A stretch of 64,000 nucleotides of DNA from Mycolicibacterium grossiae (GCF_008329645.1 NZ_CP043474.1:3720001-3784000); one strand, 5' to 3'; positions 16,818 to 28,305 are shown, counted from the stretch's first letter. Made by a program: numbers and translations. Notes: generated from the letters alone by a model not told the origin.

Positions 16818-18151
16818 GTCTGCTGCTACGCGGCGTCCGCTGCTACGGCGAGGGCGACCCGGTCGACGTACTCGTCGCCGACGGCCAGATCGCCGACATC
16901 GGCCCGGAGCTGACCGCGCCCGAGGGCGCCGACGTCGTCGACGCACGGGGTCAGGTGTTGCTGCCCGGCTTCGTCGACCTGCACACCCACCTGCGCGAGC
17001 CCGGCCGCGAGTATGCCGAGGACATCGAGACCGGTTCGGCGGCAGCCGCTCTCGGCGGCTACACCGCCGTGTTCGCGATGGCCAACACCGACCCGGTGGC
17101 CGACAGCGTGGTGGTCACCGACCACGTCTGGCACCGCGGTCAGCAGGTCGGCCTCGTCGACGTGCACCCGGTGGGTGCCGTGACGGTGGGCCTGGGCGGC
17201 ACGCAGCTGACCGAGATGGGCTTGATGGCCGCCGGCGCCGGGCGGGTGCGAATGTTCTCCGACGACGGTGTGTGCGTAGCCGATCCGCTGGTGATGCGCC
17301 GCGCGCTGGAGTACGCCACCGGGCTCGGCGTGCTGATCGCCCAGCACGCCGAGGAGCCGCGGCTGACCGCCGGCGCGGTCGCCCACGAGGGGCCCAACGC
17401 CGCGCGGCTGGGGCTCGCCGGGTGGCCACGCGCGGCCGAGGAGTCGATCGTCGCCCGCGACGCGCTGCTCGCCCGCGACGCCGGTGCGCGCGTGCACGTC
17501 TGCCACGCCTCGACCGCGGGCACCGTCGAGCTGGTGCGCTGGGCCAAGGAGCAGGGCATCGCGATCACCGCGGAGGTGACCCCGCACCACCTGCTGCTCG
17601 ACGACGGCCGGCTCGCCGAGTACGACGGCCGCAACCGGGTGAACCCGCCGCTGCGCGAGGCCAGCGACGCGGTCGCGCTGCGCCAGGCGCTGGCCGACGG
17701 TGTGATCGACTGCGTCGCCACCGATCACGCGCCGCACGCCGAGCACGAGAAGATGTGCGAGTTCGCCTCCGCGCGCCCCGGCATGCTGGGCCTGCAGACC
17801 GCGCTGTCGGTGGTCGCCGAGACCATGGTCCGTCCCGGTCTGCTGTCGTGGCGCGACGTCGCGCGGGTGATGAGCGAGGCGCCCGCGGCGATCGTCGGCC
17901 TGCCCGACCAGGGCCGTCCGCTCGAGGTGGGGGAGCCGGCCAACCTCACCGTCGTCGACCCGGAGGCGACCTGGACGGTGACCGGCGCCGACCTCGCCAG
18001 CCGTTCGGCGAACACGCCCTACGAGGCGATGACGCTGCCCGCCACGGTCACGCTGACGCTGCTGCGCGGCACGGTGACCGCCCGGGACGGCATCGCGGCC
18101 AACGGTTTCGGCGCGGCCGGCCCGGCGACACGGAAGGACCTGACGTCGTGA
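16814..18151 (+). CDS. pyrC: dihydroorotase (class I)
   Basis: 445 residues, zinc amidohydrolase forming dihydroorotate. The metal motif DLHTHLREPG begins at about residue 55. Further histidines are in LIAQHAEEP and VHVCHAST, and the catalytic Asp is in ATDHAPH at about 302-308. FADDGVC-type loop 'MFSDDGVCVADP' and GLQTALSVV are typical of class I enzymes. The GTG at 16814 overlaps the pyrB stop by 4 nt. Confidence 0.96.
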   Translation: MSLLLRGVRCYGEGDPVDVLVADGQIADIGPELTAPEGADVVDARGQVLLPGFVDLHTHLREPGREYAEDIETGSAAAALGGYTAVFAMANTDPVADSVVVTDHVWHRGQQVGLVDVHPVGAVTVGLGGTQLTEMGLMAAGAGRVRMFSDDGVCVADPLVMRRALEYATGLGVLIAQHAEEPRLTAGAVAHEGPNAARLGLAGWPRAAEESIVARDALLARDAGARVHVCHASTAGTVELVRWAKEQGIAITAEVTPHHLLLDDGRLAEYDGRNRVNPPLREASDAVALRQALADGVIDCVATDHAPHAEHEKMCEFASARPGMLGLQTALSVVAETMVRPGLLSWRDVARVMSEAPAAIVGLPDQGRPLEVGEPANLTVVDPEATWTVTGADLASRSANTPYEAMTLPATVTLTLLRGTVTARDGIAANGFGAAGPATRKDLTS

Positions 18152-18684
18152 ACACCCCCACCCTCGTCGCCTCGCTGATCATGGCCGCGGTCCTGGCGGT
18201 ACTCATCGCCTTCTTCATCGGGCGGATGATGCGCGGCTGGCAGCGCCGCGCGCAGCGGCAGGTCGAGATGATCGGCATGCTGCCCGGGCTGCCCGACACC
18301 GTCGGCCCGGCGCTGATCGGGGCCACCCGGGGCCTGTACCTCGGCAGCACGGTCGCCCGGCCGGATTCGCCCGCCGCCACCGCCGGATCGCCCAGCTGGC
18401 TCGACCGGATCGTCGCAGGCGACCTGGGTTTCCGCAGCAAGGCCGTCATGACCCGCTATCCGGAGGGCATCATGCTGCAGCGCAGCGGCGCCAGCCCCCT
18501 CTGGATCCCGGACGACTGCATCACCGCGATCCGTACCGAGCGGGCACTCGCGGGCAGGGCACTGACCTTCGACGGCATCCTGGCGATCCGCTGGAAGTTG
18601 CCGTCGGGCACCGAGATCGACACCGGGTTCCGCGGCGACGACCGCCGCGAGCTCGCCAAGTGGGTACAGGAGGACGCCGCGTGA
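18148..18684 (+). CDS. single-pass membrane protein with PH-like domain (Rv1382-like)
   Basis: 178 residues. One N-terminal transmembrane helix (about residues 5-27, LVASLIMAAVLAVLIAFFIG) is followed by a soluble region resembling the PH-like domain of mycobacterial Rv1382. The PSWLDRIVAGDLGFRSKAV and SPLWIPDDCITAIRTERAL segments are its most conserved-looking parts. The function is unknown. Its fixed place between pyrC and carA, with 4-nt overlaps at both ends, shows co-expression with pyrimidine synthesis but not a role in it. Confidence 0.85.
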   Translation: MNTPTLVASLIMAAVLAVLIAFFIGRMMRGWQRRAQRQVEMIGMLPGLPDTVGPALIGATRGLYLGSTVARPDSPAATAGSPSWLDRIVAGDLGFRSKAVMTRYPEGIMLQRSGASPLWIPDDCITAIRTERALAGRALTFDGILAIRWKLPSGTEIDTGFRGDDRRELAKWVQEDAA

Positions 18685-19850
18685 CGCGTGCAGCGGGAAG
18701 CGGGGGATCGCAGCGGGACCGTGCGGTCCTGGTGCTCGACGACGGCCGGGTGTTCACCGGCACGCCGTTCGGCGCCGTGGGGCAGACGCTCGGCGAGGCG
18801 GTGTTCTCCACCGGGATGTCCGGTTACCAGGAGACGCTGACCGATCCGAGCTACTACGGTCAGATCGTCGTCGCGACGGCACCGCAGATCGGCAACACCG
18901 GCTGGAACGGCGAGGACGCCGAGAGCCGCGGCGACCGTATCTGGGTGGCCGGCTACGCCGTCCGCGACCCCTCCCCGCGGCCGTCGAACTGGCGCGCGAC
19001 GGGCACCCTCGACGACGAGCTGACCCGGCAGGGCATCGTCGGCATCGCCGGCATCGACACCCGCGCCGTGGTGCGGCACCTGCGCACCGCCGGGTCGATG
19101 AAGGCCGGCGTCTTCAGCGGCGACGCGGCCGAGGCACCTATCGAGGAGCTGCTCGACCGGGTCCGCAGCCAACCGTCGATGCTGGGCGCCGACCTCGCGG
19201 GCGCGGTGACCACCGACGCGAGCTACGTCGTCGACGCCGAGGGCGAGCGCCGGTTCACCGTCGCCGCACTGGATCTCGGCATCAAGACCAACACGCCGCG
19301 CAACTTCGCGCGCCGCGGCATCCTCAGCCACGTCCTGCCGTCGAGCGCCACGTTCGACCAGATCGCCGAGATCGCCCCCGATGGGGTGTTCCTGTCCAAC
19401 GGGCCCGGCGATCCCGCCACCGCCGACCACGTCGTCGCGGTCACCCGGCAGGTCATCGAGGCGGGAATCCCGTTGTTCGGCATCTGCTTCGGCAACCAGA
19501 TCCTCGGCCGCGCGTTGGGTCGCAGCACCTACAAGATGGTGTTCGGCCACCGCGGCATCAACGTCCCGGTGATGGACCACGCGACCGGGCGGGTGTCGGT
19601 GACGGCGCAGAACCACGGCTTCGCCCTCGAAGGCGAGGCCGGCGAGGAGTTCGACACCCCGTTCGGGCGGGCGATGGTGAGCCACACCTGCGCCAATGAC
19701 GGTGTGGTGGAGGGCATCAAGCTCACCAACGGGCGCGCGTTCTCGGTGCAGTACCACCCGGAGGCAGCGGCCGGGCCGCACGACGCCAACTACCTGTTCG
19801 ACCAATTCGTCGACCTGATGGCCGACGTCCAGGCCGGAAGGGGCCGCTAG
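18681..19850 (+). CDS. carA: carbamoyl-phosphate synthase small (glutaminase) subunit
   Basis: 389 residues; hydrolyses glutamine and passes ammonia to CarB. The N-terminal domain (LDDGRVFTGTPFG, STGMSGYQETLTDPSY) is followed by a class I glutamine amidotransferase domain. The nucleophile is C269 in GICFGNQILG, with H359 and E361 in QYHPEAAAGP. The GTG at 18681 overlaps the preceding stop by 4 nt. An earlier in-frame GTG would extend into the previous gene. carB starts immediately after the stop. Confidence 0.97.
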   Translation: MTRAAGSGGSQRDRAVLVLDDGRVFTGTPFGAVGQTLGEAVFSTGMSGYQETLTDPSYYGQIVVATAPQIGNTGWNGEDAESRGDRIWVAGYAVRDPSPRPSNWRATGTLDDELTRQGIVGIAGIDTRAVVRHLRTAGSMKAGVFSGDAAEAPIEELLDRVRSQPSMLGADLAGAVTTDASYVVDAEGERRFTVAALDLGIKTNTPRNFARRGILSHVLPSSATFDQIAEIAPDGVFLSNGPGDPATADHVVAVTRQVIEAGIPLFGICFGNQILGRALGRSTYKMVFGHRGINVPVMDHATGRVSVTAQNHGFALEGEAGEEFDTPFGRAMVSHTCANDGVVEGIKLTNGRAFSVQYHPEAAAGPHDANYLFDQFVDLMADVQAGRGR

Positions 19851-23191
<3,341 letters not shown>

Positions 23192-23195
<4 letters not shown>

Positions 23196-24004
23196 CCGGC
23201 TTCGGCGCCCGGCTGGCGGCCGCGGTCGCCGCGCGTGGGCCGCTGTGCCTCGGCATCGACCCGCATCCGGAACTGCTGCGCGCCTGGGGCCTGACGGCGG
23301 ATGCCGCCGGCCTGCGGGCGTTCGCCGACGCGTGCGTCGAGGCCTTCGCCGGCATCGCGGTGGTGAAGCCGCAGGTGGCATTCTTCGAGAGCCACGGCGC
23401 CGCGGGATACGCGGTGCTGGAGCAGACGATCGCCGGCCTGCGCGGTGAGGGCGTGCTGGTGCTGGCCGACGCCAAGCGCGGCGACATCGGGACGACGATG
23501 GCGGCGTATGCGGCAGCGTGGGCGGGGGACTCGCCGCTGGCGTGCGACGCCGTGACCGCGTCGCCGTATCTGGGCTTCGGCTCGCTGCGCCCGCTGCTCG
23601 ACCTCGCGGCCGAGCGGGACCGCGGAGTGTTCGTGCTCGCCGCGACGAGCAACCCGGAGGGTGCCGAGGTGCAAGGTGCCACCCGCGAGGGCCGGACCAT
23701 CGCCCAATCGATCGTCGACCGGGCGGCGGCCGAGAATGCCGCCGGCGGCCACGGCTCGGTCGGCGTCGTGGTCGGTGCGACGCTGAGCGAGGTGCCCGAT
23801 CTCAGCGCGCTGAACGGCCCCGTGCTCATCCCCGGGGTGGGCGCCCAGGGCGGCCGACCGGAGACGCTGGCGGGACTCGGTGGCGCCGCGCCGGGCACGC
23901 TGCTGCCCGCGGTGTCGCGCGAGGTGCTGCGCGCCGGTCCGGACGTCACCGCCCTGCGGGCGGCGGGGGAGCGCATGCGCGACGCCGTCGCACACCTCGC
24001 CTGA
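23192..24004 (+). CDS. pyrF: orotidine 5'-phosphate decarboxylase (mycobacterial type)
   Basis: 270 residues; decarboxylates OMP to UMP, closing the operon. GIDPHPELLRAWGL near the N-terminus and the catalytic LADAKRGDIG (D93, K95, D98) are diagnostic of the group with CutA-like 270-residue enzymes. FVLAATSNPEG and GVVVGATLSEVPDL precede the phosphate-binding IPGVGAQGG. A hairpin at 24023-24052 follows. Dihydroorotate dehydrogenase (pyrD) and orotate phosphoribosyltransferase (pyrE) are not in the window. Confidence 0.96.
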
Positions 24005-24022
24005 GACCTCCCTGACACGCGA

Positions 24023-24052
24023 ACGGCGGGCCACCCTTCGGTGACCCGCCGT
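24023..24052. terminator. bidirectional hairpin terminator between pyrF and the secreted protein gene
   Basis: ACGGCGGG (24023-24030) pairs perfectly with CCCGCCGT (24045-24052). An inner CACC/GGTG stem and a short loop lie inside after one mismatch. It sits midway between two convergent stops. There is no T-tract. Confidence 0.6.
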
Positions 24053-24074
24053 ACGGCCGCGCACCGCGTGCGGT

Positions 24075-24383
24075 TTACAGCGGGATCCACTGGCCGAGGA
24101 ACCAGAAGCCCCAGCCCGCGCCGTTGCCCGCGGGCATGGGCGTCACCTGCTGACCGTTCCAGTTGAACGGCTGGTGGTCCTGCCGCCCCTGGTCGACGCC
24201 CCTGCCGTGCCAGTCCACCGGGGCCTGGTTGCGGTCGCCGTGGTCGTTGCGGTGCTGGTCCTGGCAGGCCGGCGGGTTGCACGGCCCGCCCGGATCGGCC
24301 GACGCCGTTCCGATGCCGAAGGCCGCGGCCAGGCCGATGCCGGCCGCGATCGTCGTGGTGCCGAGTGCTCGCGTGAACCTCAT
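24075..24383 (-). CDS. small secreted protein with C-terminal WGFWF-WIPL motif (1 of 2)
   Basis: 102 residues of unknown function. A signal peptide with cleavage expected after ASA (residue 29) is followed by two closely spaced cysteines (C35, C40), a His/Asp/Gln-rich segment and a C-terminal block with DQGRQDHQPFNWNG, VTP and WGFWFLGQWIPL. The same block ends the neighbouring gene, so the two are paralogues. After cleavage the mature part is about 73 residues, exported and perhaps held by one disulfide. GGACGGGAG precedes the ATG. Confidence 0.8.
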   Translation of the reverse strand: MRFTRALGTTTIAAGIGLAAAFGIGTASADPGGPCNPPACQDQHRNDHGDRNQAPVDWHGRGVDQGRQDHQPFNWNGQQVTPMPAGNGAGWGFWFLGQWIPL

Positions 24384-24405
24384 GTCGTGTCGACTCCCGT
24401 CCGTT

Positions 24406-24429
24406 CGCGAGGCGCGGATTCGCCTCGCG
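24406..24429 (-). other. 9-bp perfect hairpin in the leader of the first secreted protein gene
   Basis: CGCGAGGCG (24406-24414) and CGCCTCGCG (24421-24429) pair perfectly around a 6-nt loop. A -10-like TAACGT on the minus strand (24437-24442) would place this stem at the very 5' end of the mRNA. Confidence 0.45.
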
Positions 24430-24436
24430 TGCCACG

Positions 24437-24442
24437 ACGTTA
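24437..24442 (-). promoter_or_regulatory. putative -10 box (TAACGT on minus strand)
   Basis: TANNNT match about 54 nt upstream of the ATG at 24383. Transcription would begin near 24430. Confidence 0.3.
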
Positions 24443-24554
24443 CGAAGCGGGGATGGGCCGGGGATGTGGCCGGAATAGGTGGGTGCTGTGCGTCCGGTAA
24501 CGAAACGAAAACCGTTGTCGCACGGCGACGTAACGGCTCAGGTGGCTGACGCAG

Positions 24555-24591
24555 ACGTGCGGCCGGCGATGTCGCATCACCGGCCGCACGT
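24555..24591 (-). terminator. hairpin terminator downstream of the Gly-Pro-rich secreted protein gene
   Basis: ACGTGCGGCCGG (24555-24566) and CCGGCCGCACGT (24580-24591) form a perfect 12-bp stem around a 13-nt loop, 34 nt past the stop of the minus-strand gene at 24626. Confidence 0.65.
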
Positions 24592-24625
24592 TCTTCTGGC
24601 GGGTCCATTCAGTGGGTGGTCATGG

Positions 24626-25138
24626 TCACAGCGGGATCCAGATCCCGAAGAACCAGAACCCCCAGTCGTTGAAGTCCGGGTTGAAGAGCGGCGTCACCCA
24701 GGAGCCGTTGTAGTTGAAGGGCTGGTGGTCGAACCGGCCCTGGTCGATGCCGCGCCACGCGAGGTCGGCCGGCGGCGGCGGAGGCGGTCCCGGGTCGCCC
24801 CACGCGGGCCGGTCCGGTCCGCGGCCGGGCTCCCATCCGCCCGGACCGCCCGGACCGCCGGGCCCGCCGGGTCCGCCGGGGCCCGGTCCGTCGTCGTGTC
24901 CGGGTCCACCCGGGCCCCATCCGCCGGGTCCGCCGGAGCCGGGTCCGCCGGGGCCCCGCCCGCCGGGACCACCCGGGCCACCGCCGGGGCCCGAAGGCCC
25001 GCCGGGGCCCTGGCACCCGCCCTGCGGTCCACACGGCGGGCCGGGGGCCGCAGCGGCGGTCCCGACACCCACCGTCGGCGCCAGCGCGCCGATGCCGATC
25101 GCGACGGCGCACGCCGCCACCATCCGTTTCGCGTTCAT
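24626..25138 (-). CDS. secreted Gly-Pro-rich protein with C-terminal WGFWF-WIPL motif (2 of 2)
   Basis: 170 residues of unknown function. A signal peptide (about residues 1-30, ending TAAAA) is followed by two cysteines (C36, C42) and about 70 residues of collagen-like GPG/GGPG repeats. A PPPPPP run comes next, then the C-terminal block with DQGRFDHQPFNYNG, VTP and WGFWFFGIWIPL that is shared with the gene downstream. The repeats are low complexity and imperfect. AGTGAGGATC provides the ribosome binding site for the ATG at 25138. The likely location is the cell surface or medium. Confidence 0.8.
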   Translation of the reverse strand: MNAKRMVAACAVAIGIGALAPTVGVGTAAAAPGPPCGPQGGCQGPGGPSGPGGGPGGPGGRGPGGPGSGGPGGWGPGGPGHDDGPGPGGPGGPGGPGGPGGWEPGRGPDRPAWGDPGPPPPPPADLAWRGIDQGRFDHQPFNYNGSWVTPLFNPDFNDWGFWFFGIWIPL

Positions 25139-25573
25139 GGTCGATCCTCACTTCCGGTGTCGCGCGGTCGTGAACCGCGCCGGCCACCCCGACACCGCGA
25201 ATGTAGGAACGCCAACTGTGCGTGCGCTTTGGCGAGCGTATGAGTGCCGCACGAGATGCAGTCGTGACGGATGCGACTCCTGTGACCTGCGTGACCCGAC
25301 GACGCCACCCGGACGTGTTCCCGACACGCCCGACACGCCGTGACCTGCGAATATTTCTCGCCGAATCGGCCGCCGCGACGGGGCGTCGCCGTGGTCACGC
25401 CCAGCAGACACCGGCCGTGAGCTGCGCAAGCGCGTCGAAACCCCTGGTGAGCTGCGACATCGAGGGTCAATAACGGCCGCATCGCGACCGGCGGTGCCCA
25501 GCGGAGCGCGACCGCGCTGGTTCGCTGGCGTCCTACACGCTGGGAAAACGTCGAAACGCGCCGGGGGTGGGGT
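25139..25573. other. intergenic region without a convincing gene
   Basis: This 435-bp stretch separates the divergent secreted-protein gene and mihF. Short open frames occur but have no ribosome binding site, no mycobacterial third-position GC bias and no recognisable protein. A -10-like TACATT on the minus strand (25200-25205) could drive the secreted gene with a leader of about 55 nt. Otherwise I see no structure in it. In M. tuberculosis a PE/PPE pair occupies the interval between pyrF and mihF. Confidence 0.6.
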
Positions 25574-25579
25574 TAGCTT
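25551..25579 (+). promoter_or_regulatory. putative mihF promoter
   Basis: A -35-like TCGAAA (25551-25556; 4 of 6 against TTGACA) lies 17 bp from a -10-like TAGCTT (25574-25579). The start site would be near 25586, leaving a leader of about 85 nt. Confidence 0.45.
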
Positions 25580-25583
25580 TCGT

Positions 25584-25617
25584 CAGCCAGCGTGGGTACG
25601 GTCGTCGACGCTGGCTG
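25584..25617 (+). repeat. perfect 10-nt inverted repeat at the predicted 5' end of mihF mRNA
   Basis: CAGCCAGCGT (25584-25593) and ACGCTGGCTG (25608-25617) are exact inverted repeats separated by 14 nt. They overlap the predicted transcription start, so this may be a 5' protective stem-loop or a protein-binding site. Confidence 0.6.
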
Positions 25618-25669
25618 GTTGTCTACCAGTCAAGACACAACAGATGACGGCGAGAGACGGAGGAATCCC

Positions 25670-25987
25670 GTGGCCCTTCCCCAGTTGACCGACGAACAGC
25701 GCGCGGCAGCGTTGGAGAAGGCTGCTGCCGCACGTCGAGCCCGTGCCGAACTCAAGGATCGGCTCAAGCGCGGCGGCACCAACCTCAAGCAGGTCCTCAC
25801 GGACGCCGAGACCGACGAGGTCCTCGGCAAGATGAAGGTCTCCGCACTGCTCGAAGCCCTGCCCAAGGTCGGCAAGGTCAAGGCGCAGGAGATCATGACC
25901 GAGCTGGAGATCGCCCCGACCCGCCGCCTGCGCGGCCTCGGTGATCGCCAGCGCAAGGCCCTGCTGGAGAAGTTCGACCAGTCCTAG
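25670..25987 (+). CDS. mihF: mycobacterial integration host factor (nucleoid-associated protein)
   Basis: 105 residues; essential actinobacterial DNA-binding protein unrelated to E. coli IHF, involved in nucleoid compaction and L5 phage integration. It contains ALEKAAAARRARAELKDRLKRG and a helix-two-turn-helix region (LLEALPKVGKVKAQEIM) ending RRLRGLGDRQRKALLEKF. The GTG at 25670 follows GAGACGGAGG with good spacing. Longer in-frame starts upstream, as once annotated in M. tuberculosis, would read through the regulatory inverted repeat and are rejected. gmk follows after 39 nt. Confidence 0.96.
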   Translation: MALPQLTDEQRAAALEKAAAARRARAELKDRLKRGGTNLKQVLTDAETDEVLGKMKVSALLEALPKVGKVKAQEIMTELEIAPTRRLRGLGDRQRKALLEKFDQS

Positions 25988-26001
25988 GCGATCGGTGAAC
26001 G

Positions 26002-26017
26002 CCGGCCGAGGGGCCGG
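26002..26017 (+). other. small GC hairpin between mihF and gmk
   Basis: CCGGCC (26002-26007) pairs with GGCCGG (26012-26017) around GAGG. It may act as a partial attenuator or mask the region before gmk. The evidence is structural only. Confidence 0.3.
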
Positions 26018-26026
26018 GCGGGTGCG

Positions 26027-26581
26027 ATGACACGCGTCGTGGTGCTGTCCGGTCCCTCAGCCGTCGGGAAGTCGACGGTCGTCCGCTGCCTGCGTGACCG
26101 CGTTCCCGACCTGCACTTCAGCGTCTCCGCCACCACGCGGGCACCACGTCCCGGCGAGGTGGACGGTGTCGACTACACCTTCACCACGGCCGAGGAGTTT
26201 CAACGGCTGATCGACCGCGGCGAGCTGCTCGAATGGGCGGAGATCCACGGCGGCCTGCACCGTTCCGGTACCCCGGCCGAACCCGTCCGCGACGCGGCTC
26301 GCGCCGGCCGCCCGGTGCTGATCGAGGTCGACCTCGCCGGCGCGCGGGCCGTCAAGGCAGCGATGCCCGAGGCGCTCAGCGTCTTCCTTGCCCCGCCGAG
26401 CTGGGAGGCCCTAGAGGCGCGCCTGACCGGACGCGGCACCGAGACCCCCGAGGTGATGGCCCGCCGGCTGCGGACGGCACGCGAGGAACTGGCCGCGCAG
26501 GACACGTTCGACGTGGTCGTCGTCAACGCGCAATTGGAGTCGGCCTGCGCCGAATTGGTATCCTTGCTGGTGGGCCCGTGA
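26027..26581 (+). CDS. gmk: guanylate kinase
   Basis: 184 residues; phosphorylates GMP to GDP. The P-loop GPSAVGKST is at residues 7-15, followed by SATTRAPRPGEVDGVDYTF (GMP binding, about 33-51) and LLEWAEIHGG (about 66-75). The lid RLTGRGTETPEVMARRL is at about 128-144. The ATG at 26027 is the first start that preserves the family N-terminus. In mycobacteria gmk normally stands between mihF and rpoZ, as here. Confidence 0.96.
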   Translation: MTRVVVLSGPSAVGKSTVVRCLRDRVPDLHFSVSATTRAPRPGEVDGVDYTFTTAEEFQRLIDRGELLEWAEIHGGLHRSGTPAEPVRDAARAGRPVLIEVDLAGARAVKAAMPEALSVFLAPPSWEALEARLTGRGTETPEVMARRLRTAREELAAQDTFDVVVVNAQLESACAELVSLLVGP

Positions 26582-26648
26582 CGGACCTGCCCTCAGGTCG
26601 TCGTAACGCACATCCAGCCCCACAGTCGAAACGCCAGGAGAATCTTTC

Positions 26649-26942
26649 GTGAGCACCCCTGTCGAGAGCACCGCCTCCGACGCCACCATCGCCTACGACA
26701 CGCCGCTGGGCATCACCAACCCGCCCATCGACGAGCTGCTCGACCGGGCGTCGAGCAAGTACGCCCTGGTCATCTACGCCGCCAAGCGCGCGCGCCAGAT
26801 CAACGACTACTACAACCAGCTCGGCGACGGCATCCTCGAGTACGTCGGCCCGCTGGTCGAGCCGGGTCTGCAGGAGAAGCCGCTGTCGATCGCGATGCGC
26901 GAGATCCACTCCGACCTCCTCGAGCACACCGAGGGCGAGTAG
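26649..26942 (+). CDS. rpoZ: RNA polymerase omega subunit
   Basis: 97 residues; assists folding and assembly of the beta' subunit. After a short variable N-terminus it shows PPIDELLDRASSKYALVIYAAKRARQIN, the omega helices that wrap the beta' C-terminus, and EKPLSIAMREI. CAGGAGAAT precedes the GTG at 26649. It lies 67 nt after gmk and 49 nt before coaBC. Confidence 0.96.
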   Translation: MSTPVESTASDATIAYDTPLGITNPPIDELLDRASSKYALVIYAAKRARQINDYYNQLGDGILEYVGPLVEPGLQEKPLSIAMREIHSDLLEHTEGE

Positions 26943-26991
26943 CGGTCCGCGGCGCGGTCTCGGACGAGCGAGCGACGGGGAGTCGGCGCGC

Positions 26992-28251
26992 ATGAGCGAG
27001 CGCAAGCGGATCATCGTCGGCGTCGCCGGGGGCATCGCCGCGTACAAGGCGTGCACCGTCGTCCGCCGGCTCTCCGAGGCGGGGCACTCCGTGCGCGTCG
27101 TCCCGACCGAGTCCGCGCTCCGCTTCGTCGGTGCCGCCACGTTCGAGGCGCTGTCGCACCACCCGGTGCGCACCGACGTCTTCAGTGACGTCGACGAGGT
27201 GCTGCACGTCCGCATCGGCCAGGAAGCCGACCTCGTCGTCGTGGCACCCGCGACCGCCGACCTGCTGGCACGTGCGGCGTCCGGCCGCGCGGACGACCTG
27301 CTCACCGCCACGCTGCTGACCGCGCACTGCCCGGTGCTGTTCGCCCCGGCCATGCACACCGAGATGTGGCAGCACCCGGCGACGGTCGAGAACGTCGCCA
27401 CGCTGCGGCGCCGCGGCGCGATCGTGTTGGAGCCCGCCCACGGGCGGCTCACGGGCACCGACACCGGTGCGGGCCGACTGCCCGAGCCGGAGGAGATCGC
27501 CACCTTCGCCCAGCTGCTCCTCGAGCGGTCCGACGCGCTGCCGCACGACCTGTCCGGCACCCGCGTCCTCGTCACCGCAGGCGGCACCCGGGAGCCGATC
27601 GACCCGGTCCGCTTCATCGGCAACCGCAGCTCCGGCAAGCAGGGCTACGCGGTCGCGCGCGTGGCCGCCCAGCGCGGTGCCGACGTCACGCTGATCGCAG
27701 GCAACACCGTGGGCCTCGCCGATCCGGCCGGCGTTCACGTCGTGCACATCGGCTCGGCCGGCCAGCTCAAGGACGCCGTCGCCAAGCACGCCCCGGAGGC
27801 GCACGTGCTGGTGATGGCGGCCGCGGTGGCCGACTTCCGACCCACCCACGTCGCCACCAGCAAGATCAAGAAGTCGCACGAACCGGGACACACGGCCGAC
27901 GCGCCGGTCATCGAACTCACCCGCACCGACGACGTGCTGGCCAGTGCCGTGCGTGCCCGCGCCGACGGGCAGCTGCCGAACATGCGCGCCATCGTCGGAT
28001 TCGCCGCCGAGACCGGCGACGCGAACGGCGACGTCCTGTTCCACGCGCGGTCCAAACTTCGACGCAAGGGCTGCGACCTGTTGGTGGTGAACGCCGTCGG
28101 CGAGGGGCGGGCATTCGAGGTCGACGTCAACGACGGGTGGCTGCTGGCGGCCGACGGCACGGAGACCGGCCTACGGCACGGTTCGAAGACGCTGATGGCC
28201 AGCCGTATCGTGGACGCGATCGGAACGTTCCTGCGCCACCGCGACGAGTGA
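26992..28251 (+). CDS. coaBC: bifunctional phosphopantothenoylcysteine decarboxylase / phosphopantothenate-cysteine ligase
   Basis: 419 residues; two successive steps of coenzyme A synthesis. The N-terminal FMN-dependent CoaC half (about 1-185) has GVAGGIAAYKACTVVRRL and CPVLFAPAMHTEMW. The C-terminal CTP-dependent CoaB half has TAGGTREPIDPVRFIGNRSS (about 196-215), the AAAVADFRP loop and the SKIKK lysines, followed by VGFAAETGD. GGGGAG at 26977-26982 precedes the ATG. metK follows with its own promoter-like region. Confidence 0.97.
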   Translation: MSERKRIIVGVAGGIAAYKACTVVRRLSEAGHSVRVVPTESALRFVGAATFEALSHHPVRTDVFSDVDEVLHVRIGQEADLVVVAPATADLLARAASGRADDLLTATLLTAHCPVLFAPAMHTEMWQHPATVENVATLRRRGAIVLEPAHGRLTGTDTGAGRLPEPEEIATFAQLLLERSDALPHDLSGTRVLVTAGGTREPIDPVRFIGNRSSGKQGYAVARVAAQRGADVTLIAGNTVGLADPAGVHVVHIGSAGQLKDAVAKHAPEAHVLVMAAAVADFRPTHVATSKIKKSHEPGHTADAPVIELTRTDDVLASAVRARADGQLPNMRAIVGFAAETGDANGDVLFHARSKLRRKGCDLLVVNAVGEGRAFEVDVNDGWLLAADGTETGLRHGSKTLMASRIVDAIGTFLRHRDE

Positions 28252-28305
28252 CGGGTCGCCGGCACCGCGCTGCGCACAAGGGTTGCGCGGAACGGGGCGA
28301 CGCGC

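Noticed and set aside
24800..25020. Short-period GC repeats that look like a CRISPR or tandem array
   Set aside because: They are imperfect Gly-Pro codon repeats inside a secreted protein gene; there are no spacers of constant size.
25592..25669. Longer mihF start upstream of 25670
   Set aside because: It would place coding sequence over the inverted repeat and leave the good GAGACGGAGG site unused; the 105-residue protein matches the functional mIHF.
25222..25688. Two short plus-strand open frames (83 and 64 codons) before mihF
   Set aside because: Neither has a ribosome binding site or typical codon bias. The second overlaps the mihF promoter, inverted repeat and start.
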